From Herbiconiux sp. A18JL235 (GTDB lineage Bacteria > Actinomycetota > Actinomycetes > Actinomycetales > Microbacteriaceae): 64,000 bases of DNA. Both the position numbers and the translations under genes were made by a program. The notes under the pieces are model-generated. The model worked only from the letters and a program-made list of their open reading frames with translations. It was not told the origin of the DNA and made no database searches. The first letter of the stretch is position 1. Every line of letters starts with the position of its first letter. Below, one piece after another: positions 9,370-17,192 of this stretch. Location of the stretch: assembly GCF_040939305.1 (NCBI RefSeq), contig NZ_CP162511.1, positions 2,790,001 through 2,854,000 of the forward strand. The letters are read 5' to 3'.

Positions 9370-11220
9370 CTACTTCTTGTCCTTCTTCTCGACGTCGCCG
9401 GAGAGGGCGGCGATGAACGCCTCCTGGGGAACCTCGACGCGGCCCACCATCTTCATGCGCTTCTTGCCCTCCTTCTGCTTCTCGAGCAGCTTGCGCTTTC
9501 GGGTGATGTCACCGCCGTAGCACTTGGCGAGAACGTCTTTGCGCATCGCTCGGATGGACTCGCGGGCGATGATGCGGGCGCCGATGGCGGCCTGGATGGG
9601 CACCTCGAACTGCTGGCGCGGGATGAGCTCGCGCAGACGGCCCGTCATGAGCACTCCGTAGGCGTAGGCCTTGTCGCGGTGCACGATCGCGCTGAACGCG
9701 TCGACCCGCTCGCCCTGGAGCAGGATGTCGACCTTCACCAGGTCGGCCACCTCCTCGCCCGCGGGCTCGTAGTCGAGGCTCGCGTAGCCGGCCGTCTTCG
9801 ACTTCAGCTGGTCGAAGAAGTCGAACACGATCTCGCCGAGCGGGATGGTGTACTTGATCTCGACCCGGTCTTCGCCGAGGTACTCCATGCCCTGGAGGGT
9901 GCCGCGGCGGCTCTGGCAGAGCTCCATGATGGTGCCGACGTAGTCTTTCGGCGCCAGGATGGCGGCGTTCACCACCGGCTCCGAGACCGCCGAGATCTTG
10001 CCCTCGGGGAACTCGCTCGGGTTCGTGACGGTGATGGTCTTCTTGTCTTCGGTGGTGACCTCGTAGATCACGCTCGGCGCCGTGGCGATGAGGTCGAGGC
10101 CGAACTCGCGCTCGAGCCGCTCGGTGATGATCTCGAGGTGCAGGAGGCCGAGGAACCCGCAGCGGAAGCCGAAGCCGAGCGCCACCGAGGTCTCGGGCTC
10201 GTAGACCAGCGCGGCGTCGCTGAGCTTCAGCTTGTCGAGCGCCTCGCGAAGAGCGGGGTAGTCGCTGCCGTCGATGGGGTACAGCCCCGAGAACACCATG
10301 GGCAGCGGCTCGGTGTAACCGGGCAGCGCGACCGTGGCGGGCTTCTGGGCAGTGGTGACCGTGTCGCCCACCTTCGACTGGCGCACGTCTTTCACACCCG
10401 TGATGAGGTAGCCCACCTCACCGACACCGAGGCCCTTCGACGGCGTGGGTTCGGGGCTCGACACACCGATCTCGAGGATCTCGTGGGTCGCCTTCGTCGA
10501 CATCATCTGGATGCGCTCGCGCGGATGCAGCTGCCCGTCGATCATGCGCACATAGGTGACGACACCGCGGTAGGCGTCGTAGACCGAGTCGAAGATCATG
10601 GCGCGAGCCGCAGCATCCGGATCGCCGACGGGCGGTGGGATGAGCTCGACCACGCGGTCGAGCAGGTCTTCGACGCCCATGCCCGTCTTGCCGCTGACCC
10701 GCAGCACGTCGTCGGGGTCGCCGCCGATGAGACCCGCGAGCTCCTTCGCGTACTTCTCGGGGTCGGCCGCGGGCAGGTCGATCTTGTTGAGCACCGGGAT
10801 GATCGTGAGGTCGTTCTCGAGCGCGAGGTAGAGGTTCGCCAGAGTCTGGGCCTCGATGCCCTGCGCCGCGTCGACGAGCAGGATGGCGCCCTCGCACGCG
10901 GCGAGCGAGCGCGAGACCTCGTAGGTGAAGTCGACGTGGCCGGGGGTGTCGATCATGTTGAGCGCGTAGCTCGCACCGTCGAGCGCCCAGGGCATGCGCA
11001 CGGCCTGGCTCTTGATGGTGATGCCGCGCTCGCGCTCGATGTCCATCCGGTCGAGGTACTGCGCGCGCATGTCGCGATCGCTGACCACGCCGGTGATGCC
11101 GAGCATGCGGTCGGCCAGCGTCGACTTGCCGTGATCGATGTGCGCGATGATGCAGAAGTTGCGGATGAACGCGGGGTCGGTGGAGGCCGGCTGGAGGGCC
11201 TTCAGGGCTTGGGGACTCAC
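9370..11220 (-). CDS. lepA: Elongation factor 4 (LepA)
   Basis: Ribosome-associated translational GTPase with back-translocase/initiation-quality activity. The G motifs are [17 protein letters not shown] and [10 protein letters not shown], and the LepA-specific C-terminal domain ends in a Lys-rich tail. I choose the GTG at 11220 (616 residues), which has AGAGGAA seven bases upstream and gives the usual [12 protein letters not shown]-terminus. A start at 11259 would add 13 residues without a better ribosome binding site. Confidence 0.95.
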   Translation of the reverse strand: MSPQALKALQPASTDPAFIRNFCIIAHIDHGKSTLADRMLGITGVVSDRDMRAQYLDRMDIERERGITIKSQAVRMPWALDGASYALNMIDTPGHVDFTYEVSRSLAACEGAILLVDAAQGIEAQTLANLYLALENDLTIIPVLNKIDLPAADPEKYAKELAGLIGGDPDDVLRVSGKTGMGVEDLLDRVVELIPPPVGDPDAAARAMIFDSVYDAYRGVVTYVRMIDGQLHPRERIQMMSTKATHEILEIGVSSPEPTPSKGLGVGEVGYLITGVKDVRQSKVGDTVTTAQKPATVALPGYTEPLPMVFSGLYPIDGSDYPALREALDKLKLSDAALVYEPETSVALGFGFRCGFLGLLHLEIITERLEREFGLDLIATAPSVIYEVTTEDKKTITVTNPSEFPEGKISAVSEPVVNAAILAPKDYVGTIMELCQSRRGTLQGMEYLGEDRVEIKYTIPLGEIVFDFFDQLKSKTAGYASLDYEPAGEEVADLVKVDILLQGERVDAFSAIVHRDKAYAYGVLMTGRLRELIPRQQFEVPIQAAIGARIIARESIRAMRKDVLAKCYGGDITRKRKLLEKQKEGKKRMKMVGRVEVPQEAFIAALSGDVEKKDKK

Positions 11221-11345
11221 GCATTCCTCTGGGTCGGGGGTGACGTCCCATTCTGCCATGCCCCGGATGCGGTGGGCCGCGTGAGGGAAGCTGTGCAGAA
11301 CGTCTCACTTCGTCACGGCTGTGGAATACGCATCCGCCGACCCGG

Positions 11346-11351
11346 TTAGAT
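11346..11351 (+). promoter_or_regulatory. Putative leaderless -10 for the SDR gene
   Basis: TTAGAT, then CGAGAC, then ATG at 11358. This is the same six-base spacing, and even the same spacer, as at 58971-58983. Confidence 0.45.
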
Positions 11352-11357
11352 CGAGAC

Positions 11358-12245
11358 ATGGCTATCTTCCTCACCGGCGCATCCGGATTCATCGGTTCTG
11401 CAGTTCTCCGCGCCCTGCGCGCCCAGGGTCGCGAGGTCGTCGCCCTCGTGCGCGACGAGACGAAGGCGCAGGCGGTCGAGGCGACCGGCGCCCGCGCCGT
11501 GGTCGGAACGCTCACCGACCGGGAGCTCGTCGAGAAGCTGGCGCTCGAGAGCGACGGCGTCATCCACACCGCCTCCCCCGGCGACGAGACCAGCGCTGCC
11601 TTCGACGACGCGGTCGTCACTGCGGTGTTCGCGGGGCTCGAGGGCAGCGACAAGCCGTACGTGCACACCGGCGGCATCTGGGTCTACGGCTCGTCGGCCG
11701 AGATCACCGAGCGCTCGCCCTTCGACCCGCCGGCGCTCACCGCGTGGCGGGTGCCGATCGAGGAACGGGTGCTCAGGGCGTCGGGCGTGAAGACGACGAT
11801 CATCGCGCCGGCCGTGGTGTTCGGGCACGGCGGGGGGCTGCCCAACGTCATCGCGCAGGCGCCTCGGGGAAGCGGTGTTGCCCCCGCGCTGCAGCTCATC
11901 GGCTCGGGCGAGCAGCACTGGACCACCGTCTTCGTCGACGACCTCGCCGAGCTCTACGTGCTCGCCTTCGATCTTGCCGACGGCGGTTCGTACTACATCG
12001 GCGCCAGCGGCCAGAACCCGACGGTGCGCGAACTCGGCGAGGCGGCTGCCGCCGCCGCCGGACTCGACGGTCGGGTCGAGCCGATCAGCACCGCACAGGT
12101 GCACGAGTGGCTCGGCGAGGGGCTCGGCGACGCGCTCCTGCTCGACCAGCAGGCCACCGGCTCCGCCGCGCGCATCGACCTCGGCTGGGAGCCCAACGGG
12201 CCCACCCTCGTGGAGGAGCTGCGCTCGGGGTCGTACGCGGGCTGA
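11358..12245 (+). CDS. NAD(P)-dependent epimerase/dehydratase (extended SDR)
   Basis: Cytosolic Rossmann-fold oxidoreductase of 295 residues. The dinucleotide motif TGASGFIG is at residues 6-13. The catalytic YxxxK of classical SDRs is not obvious: the region reads IWVYGSSAEI and lacks the Lys four residues on, so this is closer to atypical NmrA/NAD-binding SDRs. It probably produces a leaderless mRNA. It stands alone between divergent lepA and convergent panE, and no substrate can be inferred. Confidence 0.8.
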   Translation: MAIFLTGASGFIGSAVLRALRAQGREVVALVRDETKAQAVEATGARAVVGTLTDRELVEKLALESDGVIHTASPGDETSAAFDDAVVTAVFAGLEGSDKPYVHTGGIWVYGSSAEITERSPFDPPALTAWRVPIEERVLRASGVKTTIIAPAVVFGHGGGLPNVIAQAPRGSGVAPALQLIGSGEQHWTTVFVDDLAELYVLAFDLADGGSYYIGASGQNPTVRELGEAAAAAAGLDGRVEPISTAQVHEWLGEGLGDALLLDQQATGSAARIDLGWEPNGPTLVEELRSGSYAG

Positions 12246-12282
12246 GCCGCACGGGTCGCTCACCCGCGGCTCCGAGCGCGCC

Positions 12283-12357
12283 GAACGACGGAGATCGGGC
12301 CGCTTTCGGCTGAACGACGGAGGCTCGGCGCGTGGGCGTGACGAGCATCCGTCGTTC
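12283..12357. repeat. Direct and inverted GAACGACGGA repeats
   Basis: GAACGACGGA occurs at 12283-12292 and 12312-12321, and its reverse complement TCCGTCGTTC at 12348-12357, all in the 131-base convergent gap between the SDR gene and panE. The second and third can form a 10-bp stem with a 26-base loop, perhaps a bidirectional terminator. Confidence 0.55.
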
Positions 12358-12376
12358 GCCGACATGAACCCGGGGT

Positions 12377-13444
12377 TCAGCGGCGGGCGGGGAGGGCAGC
12401 GGCGACCTCGGCGGGGGTGCGGAAGCGGTGGTCGCGCTCGACGGCGTGAACGAGGGAGACGAGGGTCGCGTTGACGGGGGCCGGGAGGCCGAGGTCGGCG
12501 GCGGCAGCGACGACGGCGCCGTTGAGGTGGTCGATCTCGGTGAGCTGGCCGCGGCGGATGCTCTGCAGCGTCGATCCGGGATTGGGCGTCGCCCCCATCC
12601 GGCGCGCCATCGCTCGGGGCACGAGCTGGGCCAGGATGCGCGGCGCGCGCTGCACGAAGCGGAGCAGGCGGTCGTCGAGGCCCTGCACCGGCGCGAAGCG
12701 CACACCCTTCGCGCGGGCGATGCCGATGGTCTCCTTCATGCTCGCCAGGAGCACGGCGCGCAGGCGCCGGTCGGCGATGGTCTGCTGCACGGAGAGTCCG
12801 GTGATGGCGGGGAGGGCGTTGACGTGGTTGACGAGGAGCTTGGTCCACTGGGCGCCGGCGAAGTCGTCGGTGGTCTCGAGGGGCATGACCGGCGAGAGCG
12901 CCTCGACGGCGATGCGGAGGGCCGCGGCGTCGTCGGGGGGCGTCGTGTGTGCTGCCTCGGCAGGCGACGGGATGCGGGGGATGCGGCCGAGGTAGGTGGA
13001 GCCGCTGGCCGTGATGGAGACGCGGCCGGGGTCGAGGTAGGAGGCGGCGAAGAGGGCCAGGGCGCCGACGACCGGGGTGGATGGGAGCTGGGCCGACGCG
13101 GCCTCCGCACCACCGAGACCGTTCTGCACCACCACCAGCGGAACGCCGTCGAGAACCGGGGCGTTCGCGGCGAGCGCCGAGCGCGCATCCTGAGCCTTGA
13201 CCGCGAGCAGCACGAGTTCGGGGCGCCACTCGCCGTTCGCCACGTCGGGCAGGTCGAGGAGCGTCTCGGCGGCGCGGGGCCGGGCGAGGTGCTCGCCCCA
13301 GGCGCCCGAGAGGCGCAGCCCGTCGCGCTGCATCGTGGCGAGGTGCTCGCCGCGCGCCGTCACGACCAGGTCATGGCCGGCGCGGTCGGCGACCGCGGCG
13401 ATCGCCCCGCCCACGGCACCTGCCCCGATGACGGCGATCTTCAT
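12377..13444 (-). CDS. panE: Ketopantoate reductase family protein (PanE/ApbA)
   Basis: NADPH-dependent 2-dehydropantoate 2-reductase family, which forms pantoate for coenzyme A synthesis. The 355-residue protein has the Rossmann motif GAGAVGG at 7-13, the KAQD segment with the catalytic Lys near 95, and the C-terminal all-helical domain. The ATG overlaps the aminotransferase stop by four bases (ATGA). It is longer than E. coli PanE (303). Paralogs of this family act on other 2-oxo acids, so the pantoate role is likely but unproven. Confidence 0.75.
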   Translation of the reverse strand: MKIAVIGAGAVGGAIAAVADRAGHDLVVTARGEHLATMQRDGLRLSGAWGEHLARPRAAETLLDLPDVANGEWRPELVLLAVKAQDARSALAANAPVLDGVPLVVVQNGLGGAEAASAQLPSTPVVGALALFAASYLDPGRVSITASGSTYLGRIPRIPSPAEAAHTTPPDDAAALRIAVEALSPVMPLETTDDFAGAQWTKLLVNHVNALPAITGLSVQQTIADRRLRAVLLASMKETIGIARAKGVRFAPVQGLDDRLLRFVQRAPRILAQLVPRAMARRMGATPNPGSTLQSIRRGQLTEIDHLNGAVVAAAADLGLPAPVNATLVSLVHAVERDHRFRTPAEVAAALPARR

Positions 13445-14841
13445 CGTGCCGCCGGCGGCGGTGGCGTCGCGGTCGAGGCGGACGGCGCGGATGTGGGTGC
13501 GTGGGGCGAAGCCTGAGGGGTGGGCGTCGCATGCAGGGATGCGTCCGGCGTCGCCGGCCCGATGGGCTCGGCGGGCTCGGCGGGCTCGGGCGACGCCTGC
13601 GCGGTAGGCGTCGCGGGCACGCCGCGCTCGGGCGAAACCGGAGCGGGGGCGAAGGCCGGGGCCGGGAGGCGGCGGATGCCCTCGAGCAGGTCGTCGAGGG
13701 AGGCGGCGACGCAGAGGCGGATCCACCCCTCCCCCATGCGCCCGAACGCGCTGCCCGGCGCGACGGCGACGCGCTGCTCGAGGAGGAACCGCTCGGCCCA
13801 GCCGGCCACGTCTCCGCCAGTCGCGTGCGACACGTCGACCCAGAGATAGAACGCGCCGGTGGGCTCGAGGTAGCGGATGCCGCGCTCACTCAGCAGCGCC
13901 GTCGCGGCGGCGAGGTTGTCGCGGTAGTGGGCCGCGGCATCCTCGACCGGTTGCTGCGAACCCTCGAGTGCCGCGAGCACCGCGCGCTGTGCCGGGGTGT
14001 TGATGCAGCTGATCATCGCCTCCTGCGCCGACCTCAGCAGGGGGGCGAAGCCCGAGGGGGTGAGCAGCCAGCCGACCCGGGCACCCGTGAGCGCGTAGGT
14101 CTTCGACGCCGAGAAGACAGTGATCACGCGGTCGTCGTCGCCCCGAGCATCCGCTCTCTCCGGCGCGCTCTCCGACCCTCCGGAGGGTTGGAGCGAGGCG
14201 ATGCTGACGTGCGGATGCTCGTAGCTGAATCGTTCGTAGACCTCGTCGCTGATGATCCAGAGGTCGTACTCGTGGGCGAAGTCGAGGAGGGCCTGGAGGG
14301 TGCGCTCGTCGAAGACGGCTCCGAGGGGGTTCGACGGCGAGTTGACGACGAGGAGGCGGGTGCGCGGTGTGATCAGGCGGGCCAGCTCGGCGAGGTCGGG
14401 CGCGAAGTCGTTCTCGGGGCGCAGGGGGTAGGGCACCGGGACGGCGTTCAACAGGTGCGCGTTCATGGTGAACGTGGTGTAACCCGGATCGGGCACGAGC
14501 ACCTCGTCGCCCGGGTCGAGCACGAGCGACATGGCGAGGAAGAGGGCCTGCGTCGCGCCGTTCGTCACCCACACGCGTTCGACGTCGGTGTGGATGCCGT
14601 TGCGGCGGGCGACCTCGCGCACGATCGCTTCGCGGAGCGGCGTGATGCCGCCGTTGGGGGTGTAGGCGGTGTCGTCGTCCGTCCAGGCCAGGGCGCCCTC
14701 GGCCAGGATCGGTGGGGCCACCGGCACGTCGGGTTCGCCGATGACGAGGAGGATCACGTCGTCGAGCACGTGGGCGAGCTCGAAGATGCGGCGGATGCCG
14801 GACGGCGGCACCGAGTCGGTGTGCGGGGCGAGACGTGGCAT
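13441..14841 (-). CDS. PLP-dependent aminotransferase, class I/II, with Pro/Ala-rich tail
   Basis: Fold-type I aminotransferase. SASKTYALTGARVGW holds the Schiff-base lysine, NSPSNPLG the substrate/PLP contacts and SDEVYE the PLP-binding Asp, matching the aspartate/aromatic aminotransferase family. Of its 466 residues, the last 75-80 are low-complexity Pro/Ala/Ser/Thr, beyond the normal end of such enzymes near 390. AGGAGG lies 14 bases before the ATG, a rather long spacing. It is translationally coupled to panE. The substrate is unknown. Confidence 0.83.
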   Translation of the reverse strand: MPRLAPHTDSVPPSGIRRIFELAHVLDDVILLVIGEPDVPVAPPILAEGALAWTDDDTAYTPNGGITPLREAIVREVARRNGIHTDVERVWVTNGATQALFLAMSLVLDPGDEVLVPDPGYTTFTMNAHLLNAVPVPYPLRPENDFAPDLAELARLITPRTRLLVVNSPSNPLGAVFDERTLQALLDFAHEYDLWIISDEVYERFSYEHPHVSIASLQPSGGSESAPERADARGDDDRVITVFSASKTYALTGARVGWLLTPSGFAPLLRSAQEAMISCINTPAQRAVLAALEGSQQPVEDAAAHYRDNLAAATALLSERGIRYLEPTGAFYLWVDVSHATGGDVAGWAERFLLEQRVAVAPGSAFGRMGEGWIRLCVAASLDDLLEGIRRLPAPAFAPAPVSPERGVPATPTAQASPEPAEPAEPIGPATPDASLHATPTPQASPHAPTSAPSASTATPPPPAAR

Positions 14842-14887
14842 AGGATTCCACGGTACCTCCTGCACACGACGGCGAGCCTGTCGCAGA

Positions 14888-14916
14888 TTGATGGGAGGCG
14901 CGAGAACTGGTAATGT
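14888..14916 (+). promoter_or_regulatory. rpsT: Putative rpsT promoter
   Basis: TTGATG at 14888-14893 and TAATGT at 14911-14916 with a 17-base spacer. The implied start of transcription near 14923 gives rpsT a leader of nearly 120 bases, long enough for the autogenous translational control known for S20 in other bacteria. Confidence 0.6.
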
Positions 14917-15039
14917 TGCCTGTTGGCTTACGCATCCACACGTATGTGACGGGTGCGAACAGCGAGTGGCCCATGGCGCGGCTCGGCCGCAGCGGGTCAT
15001 CGCACCGCACTCATCCGAACAGATACAGAGGTTATTTCC

Positions 15040-15300
15040 GTGGCAAACATCAAGTCGCAGATCAAGCGCATCGGCACCAACAAGAAGGCCCAGGAGCGCA
15101 ACAAGGCCGTCAAGAGCGAGCTCAAGACCGCCATCCGCGCCACCCGTGAGGCCGTCGTCGCCGGCGACAAGGAGAAGGCGGCCACCGCGCTGACCTTCGC
15201 GAGCAAGAAGCTCGACAAGGCTGCGTCGAAGGGCGTCATCCACAAGAACCAGGCGGCGAACCGCAAGTCGGCCATCGCCAAGCAGGTCGCCGCTCTCTGA
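15040..15300 (+). CDS. rpsT: 30S ribosomal protein S20
   Basis: Primary 16S rRNA-binding protein of the small subunit, 86 residues, Lys/Ala-rich and mostly helical ([20 protein letters not shown] start). It begins at a GTG, usual for rpsT in actinobacteria. It is followed 34 bases later by a strong intrinsic terminator. It is monocistronic and convergent with holA across the hairpin array. Confidence 0.97.
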   Translation: MANIKSQIKRIGTNKKAQERNKAVKSELKTAIRATREAVVAGDKEKAATALTFASKKLDKAASKGVIHKNQAANRKSAIAKQVAAL

Positions 15301-15334
15301 GCCGACCTCCCCGGGCTGCGCGCCCGACCCGCAC

Positions 15335-15362
15335 GAAGGGCCCCACTCCGGTGGGGCCCTTC
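15335..15362 (+). terminator. Intrinsic terminator after rpsT
   Basis: Perfect 12-bp stem GAAGGGCCCCAC / GTGGGGCCCTTC with a 4-base TCCG loop. It is GC-rich, and the T-run is reduced to the TTC at the end. Confidence 0.85.
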
Positions 15363-15403
15363 GGCGTTCCGGGGCCTGCCGCGCCGAGCCGCGTCACGTT
15401 CTT

Positions 15404-15449
15404 ACGGATAAAGTCCGTGATGAACGAGTTCTTCACGGACTTTATCCGT
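15404..15449. repeat. Hairpin repeat unit 1
   Basis: Perfect 17-bp arms ACGGATAAAGTCCGTGA (15404-15420) and TCACGGACTTTATCCGT (15433-15449) around a 12-base loop. The core reads GGATAAAG where units 2 and 3 have GGACAAAG, and both arms carry the compensating change, so the pairing is conserved. Confidence 0.85.
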
Positions 15450-15615
15450 GAGAAAGCGATGGGTGGCGCGTTGGATGGGCAACGTGAGCGCTGAGCGGGT
15501 GGGGTCGGCAGCGGATGCGCGGCGCGGGTGGGGTAGGCGGCAGGAGCGCTGAACTGTGGGAGTGAGCGGCGCGTCGCCACATTCTCGAGGACACCCCGCA
15601 CCGCGACACGTTCTT

Positions 15616-15661
15616 GCGGACAAAGTCCGTGATAAACGAGTTCTTCACGGACTTTGTCCGC
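15616..15661. repeat. Hairpin repeat unit 2
   Basis: Perfect 17-bp arms GCGGACAAAGTCCGTGA (15616-15632) and TCACGGACTTTGTCCGC (15645-15661) with a 12-base loop TAAACGAGTTCT. Each arm also contains the small palindrome CGGAC-AAA-GTCCG. Confidence 0.85.
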
Positions 15662-15810
15662 GACAAAGCGATGGGTGGCGGGTGGGATGGGTAGCGGATG
15701 CGCGGCGTGGGCGCTGTGGGGTGGGGCGGGGGCGGCCGGAGCCCTGAACTGGCGGAGTGAGCGGCGCGTTGCCACATCCTCGAGGACGGACCGGGCCGGG
15801 CCACGTTCTT

Positions 15811-15856
15811 GCGGACAAAGTCCGTGATAAACGAGTTTCTCACGGACTTTGTCCGC
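15811..15856. repeat. Hairpin repeat unit 3
   Basis: Same arms as unit 2 (15811-15827 and 15840-15856), loop TAAACGAGTTTC. It ends 52 bases before the holA stop codon. Confidence 0.85.
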
Positions 15857-15907
15857 GAGAAAGTGGTGGGTGGCGGGTGGGCGAGCGCGGCGGGGCGGCG
15901 GCGGGGG

Positions 15908-16942
15908 TCAGAGGGTGCCGCGGGCGGAGATGATGCTGATCATGCGTTCTAGGGCGAAGACGGGGTCGCGGCCGGCGCCCTTGATGCTCTCGTCGGTTTC
16001 GGCGAGGACTTGGATGCAGCGGCCGAGGCCCTGGCCGTCCCAGCCGGCGAGATCGCGGCGGGCGCGATCGATCTGCCAGGGGGCCATGCCGAGCTGACCG
16101 GCGAGTTGAGCCGAGCCGCCCCGCGCGCCCAGCACCTTCGCCATGGTGCGCAGCTTCATCGCGAAGGCCGCGACCATCGGAACCGGGTCTGCGCCCGATG
16201 CGAGCGCGTGCCGGAGGAGCGCGAGCGACTCGCCGTAGTGGCCGGCGAGGGCCGAATCGGCGACCGCGAAGGCGTTGGTCTCGACCCGGCCGGCGTAGTA
16301 GCGCTCGACGGTGACCTCGGTGACCTCCTCCGTGGTGTCGGAGATGAGCTGGTTGCACGCGGCCGAGAGCTCGGCGAGGTCGTCTGTGAAGGCCGATACG
16401 AGCGCGCGCAGCGCGCCGGGCGTGACCCGCTTGCCCGCCGTTCTGAACTCCGCCGAGGCGAACTCGTATTTGTCGGTGTCGCGTTTGAGTTCGGCGCAGA
16501 CGACCTCGACCGCGACCCCGGCTGCGGCGCGCACCCCCTCGAGGAGCTTCTTGCCACGAACTCCCCCGCCGTGCCGCAGTACCAGGTAGGTGTCGTCTGC
16601 CGGGTAGGCGAGATAGGCGAGGGTCTCCTCGATGAACGCGTCGGTACACTTCTCGACCGCCGAGACGCGGATGAGACGCGGCTCGTCGAAGAGCGAGGGA
16701 CTCGCCAGGGTCATGAGCTCGCCCGGAGCGTAGGAGGCCGCGTCGATGTCGGTGACCTCGAGGCTCGGGTCTTCTGCCTTCAGGAGGTCGCGGAGGCGAC
16801 GGATGGCGCGATCGGCGAGGAACCCCTCGGTGCCAGACACCAGCACGACGGAGGCGGGCCGCACCTCGTTCCACGCGATCTGCGGGATGGCGACCTTCGC
16901 CGCCGACTTGGCCGGAGCCTTCGCCCCACGTGCGACCGCCAT
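15908..16942 (-). CDS. holA: DNA polymerase III subunit delta
   Basis: Clamp-loader subunit that opens the beta sliding clamp. The 344-residue protein has the delta-family order: an N-terminal AAA+-like domain with VLVSGTEGFLADRAI near residues 32-46, a YLVLRHGGGVRGKKLL segment, and a helical C-terminal collar domain. AGAGGG precedes the ATG. It is the last gene of the leuS-comEA-comEC-holA run, as in many Gram-positives, with a 250-base repeat-bearing gap after comEC. Confidence 0.92.
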   Translation of the reverse strand: MAVARGAKAPAKSAAKVAIPQIAWNEVRPASVVLVSGTEGFLADRAIRRLRDLLKAEDPSLEVTDIDAASYAPGELMTLASPSLFDEPRLIRVSAVEKCTDAFIEETLAYLAYPADDTYLVLRHGGGVRGKKLLEGVRAAAGVAVEVVCAELKRDTDKYEFASAEFRTAGKRVTPGALRALVSAFTDDLAELSAACNQLISDTTEEVTEVTVERYYAGRVETNAFAVADSALAGHYGESLALLRHALASGADPVPMVAAFAMKLRTMAKVLGARGGSAQLAGQLGMAPWQIDRARRDLAGWDGQGLGRCIQVLAETDESIKGAGRDPVFALERMISIISARGTL

Positions 16943-17040
16943 GACACCCTCTTCCGCTTCCGCACCAGCCTAACGGCCACCCACGACACCCCAGGCCGCG
17001 AGCCCCGAGTCGCCGGCCCCGGGCGCCACCACCCCACCTA

Positions 17041-17163
17041 CGACCCCGCCCGCACCGTCGGCCAGCACCGGCCCCACCCACCCACGACACCACCCACACC
17101 ATCAGGCAACACCGACCCCACCCACGACACCGCCCGCACCGTCGGCCAGCACCGACACCACCC
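17041..17163. repeat. Tandem repeat of 40-44 bp between comEC and holA
   Basis: Three imperfect copies begin at 17041, 17085 and 17125, each of the type CGACACCGCCCGCACC, then GTCGGCCAGCACCGACCCC and ACCCAC; the middle copy is more diverged. A fragment of a further copy follows. No ORF or promoter is recognisable. The repeat lies in the 5' region of holA. Confidence 0.75.
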
Positions 17164-17192
17164 ACACGGTGCCGCACCGAGGGCGCCTTCGG

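Larger units (their letters stand above)
15392..15880. repeat. Imperfect tandem array of about 200-bp units, each with a long hairpin
   Basis: The 545 bases between the rpsT terminator and holA hold no credible gene. They contain three units spaced 212 and 195 bases apart. Each carries a near-identical 46-base hairpin followed by a GATGGGTGGCG- or GGTGGGTGGCG-type flank. Between units a block also repeats: CTGAACT, GGAGTGAGCGGCGCGT, GCCACAT and CTCGAGGAC in the same order. It is longer and more ordered than a terminator and lies between convergent genes, where REP/BIME-like elements are usually found. Confidence 0.8.

Noticed and set aside
11220..11259. lepA start at 11259
   Set aside because: It gives 13 extra residues without family resemblance, while GTG 11220 has AGAGGAA at seven bases and the typical N-terminus.
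13444..13726. Upstream extension of panE
   Set aside because: The extension is antisense-like low-complexity sequence from the aminotransferase tail; the GAGAVGG Rossmann motif fits a start at 13444.
15442..15843. Overlapping open frames across the hairpin array whose products repeat KVREELV/FITDF-type peptides
   Set aside because: The repeated peptide simply translates the hairpin; no ribosome binding site, start or family, and both strands are equally open.
15404..15856. CRISPR array
   Set aside because: Only three units about 200 bp apart, with no uniform spacers and no cas genes.
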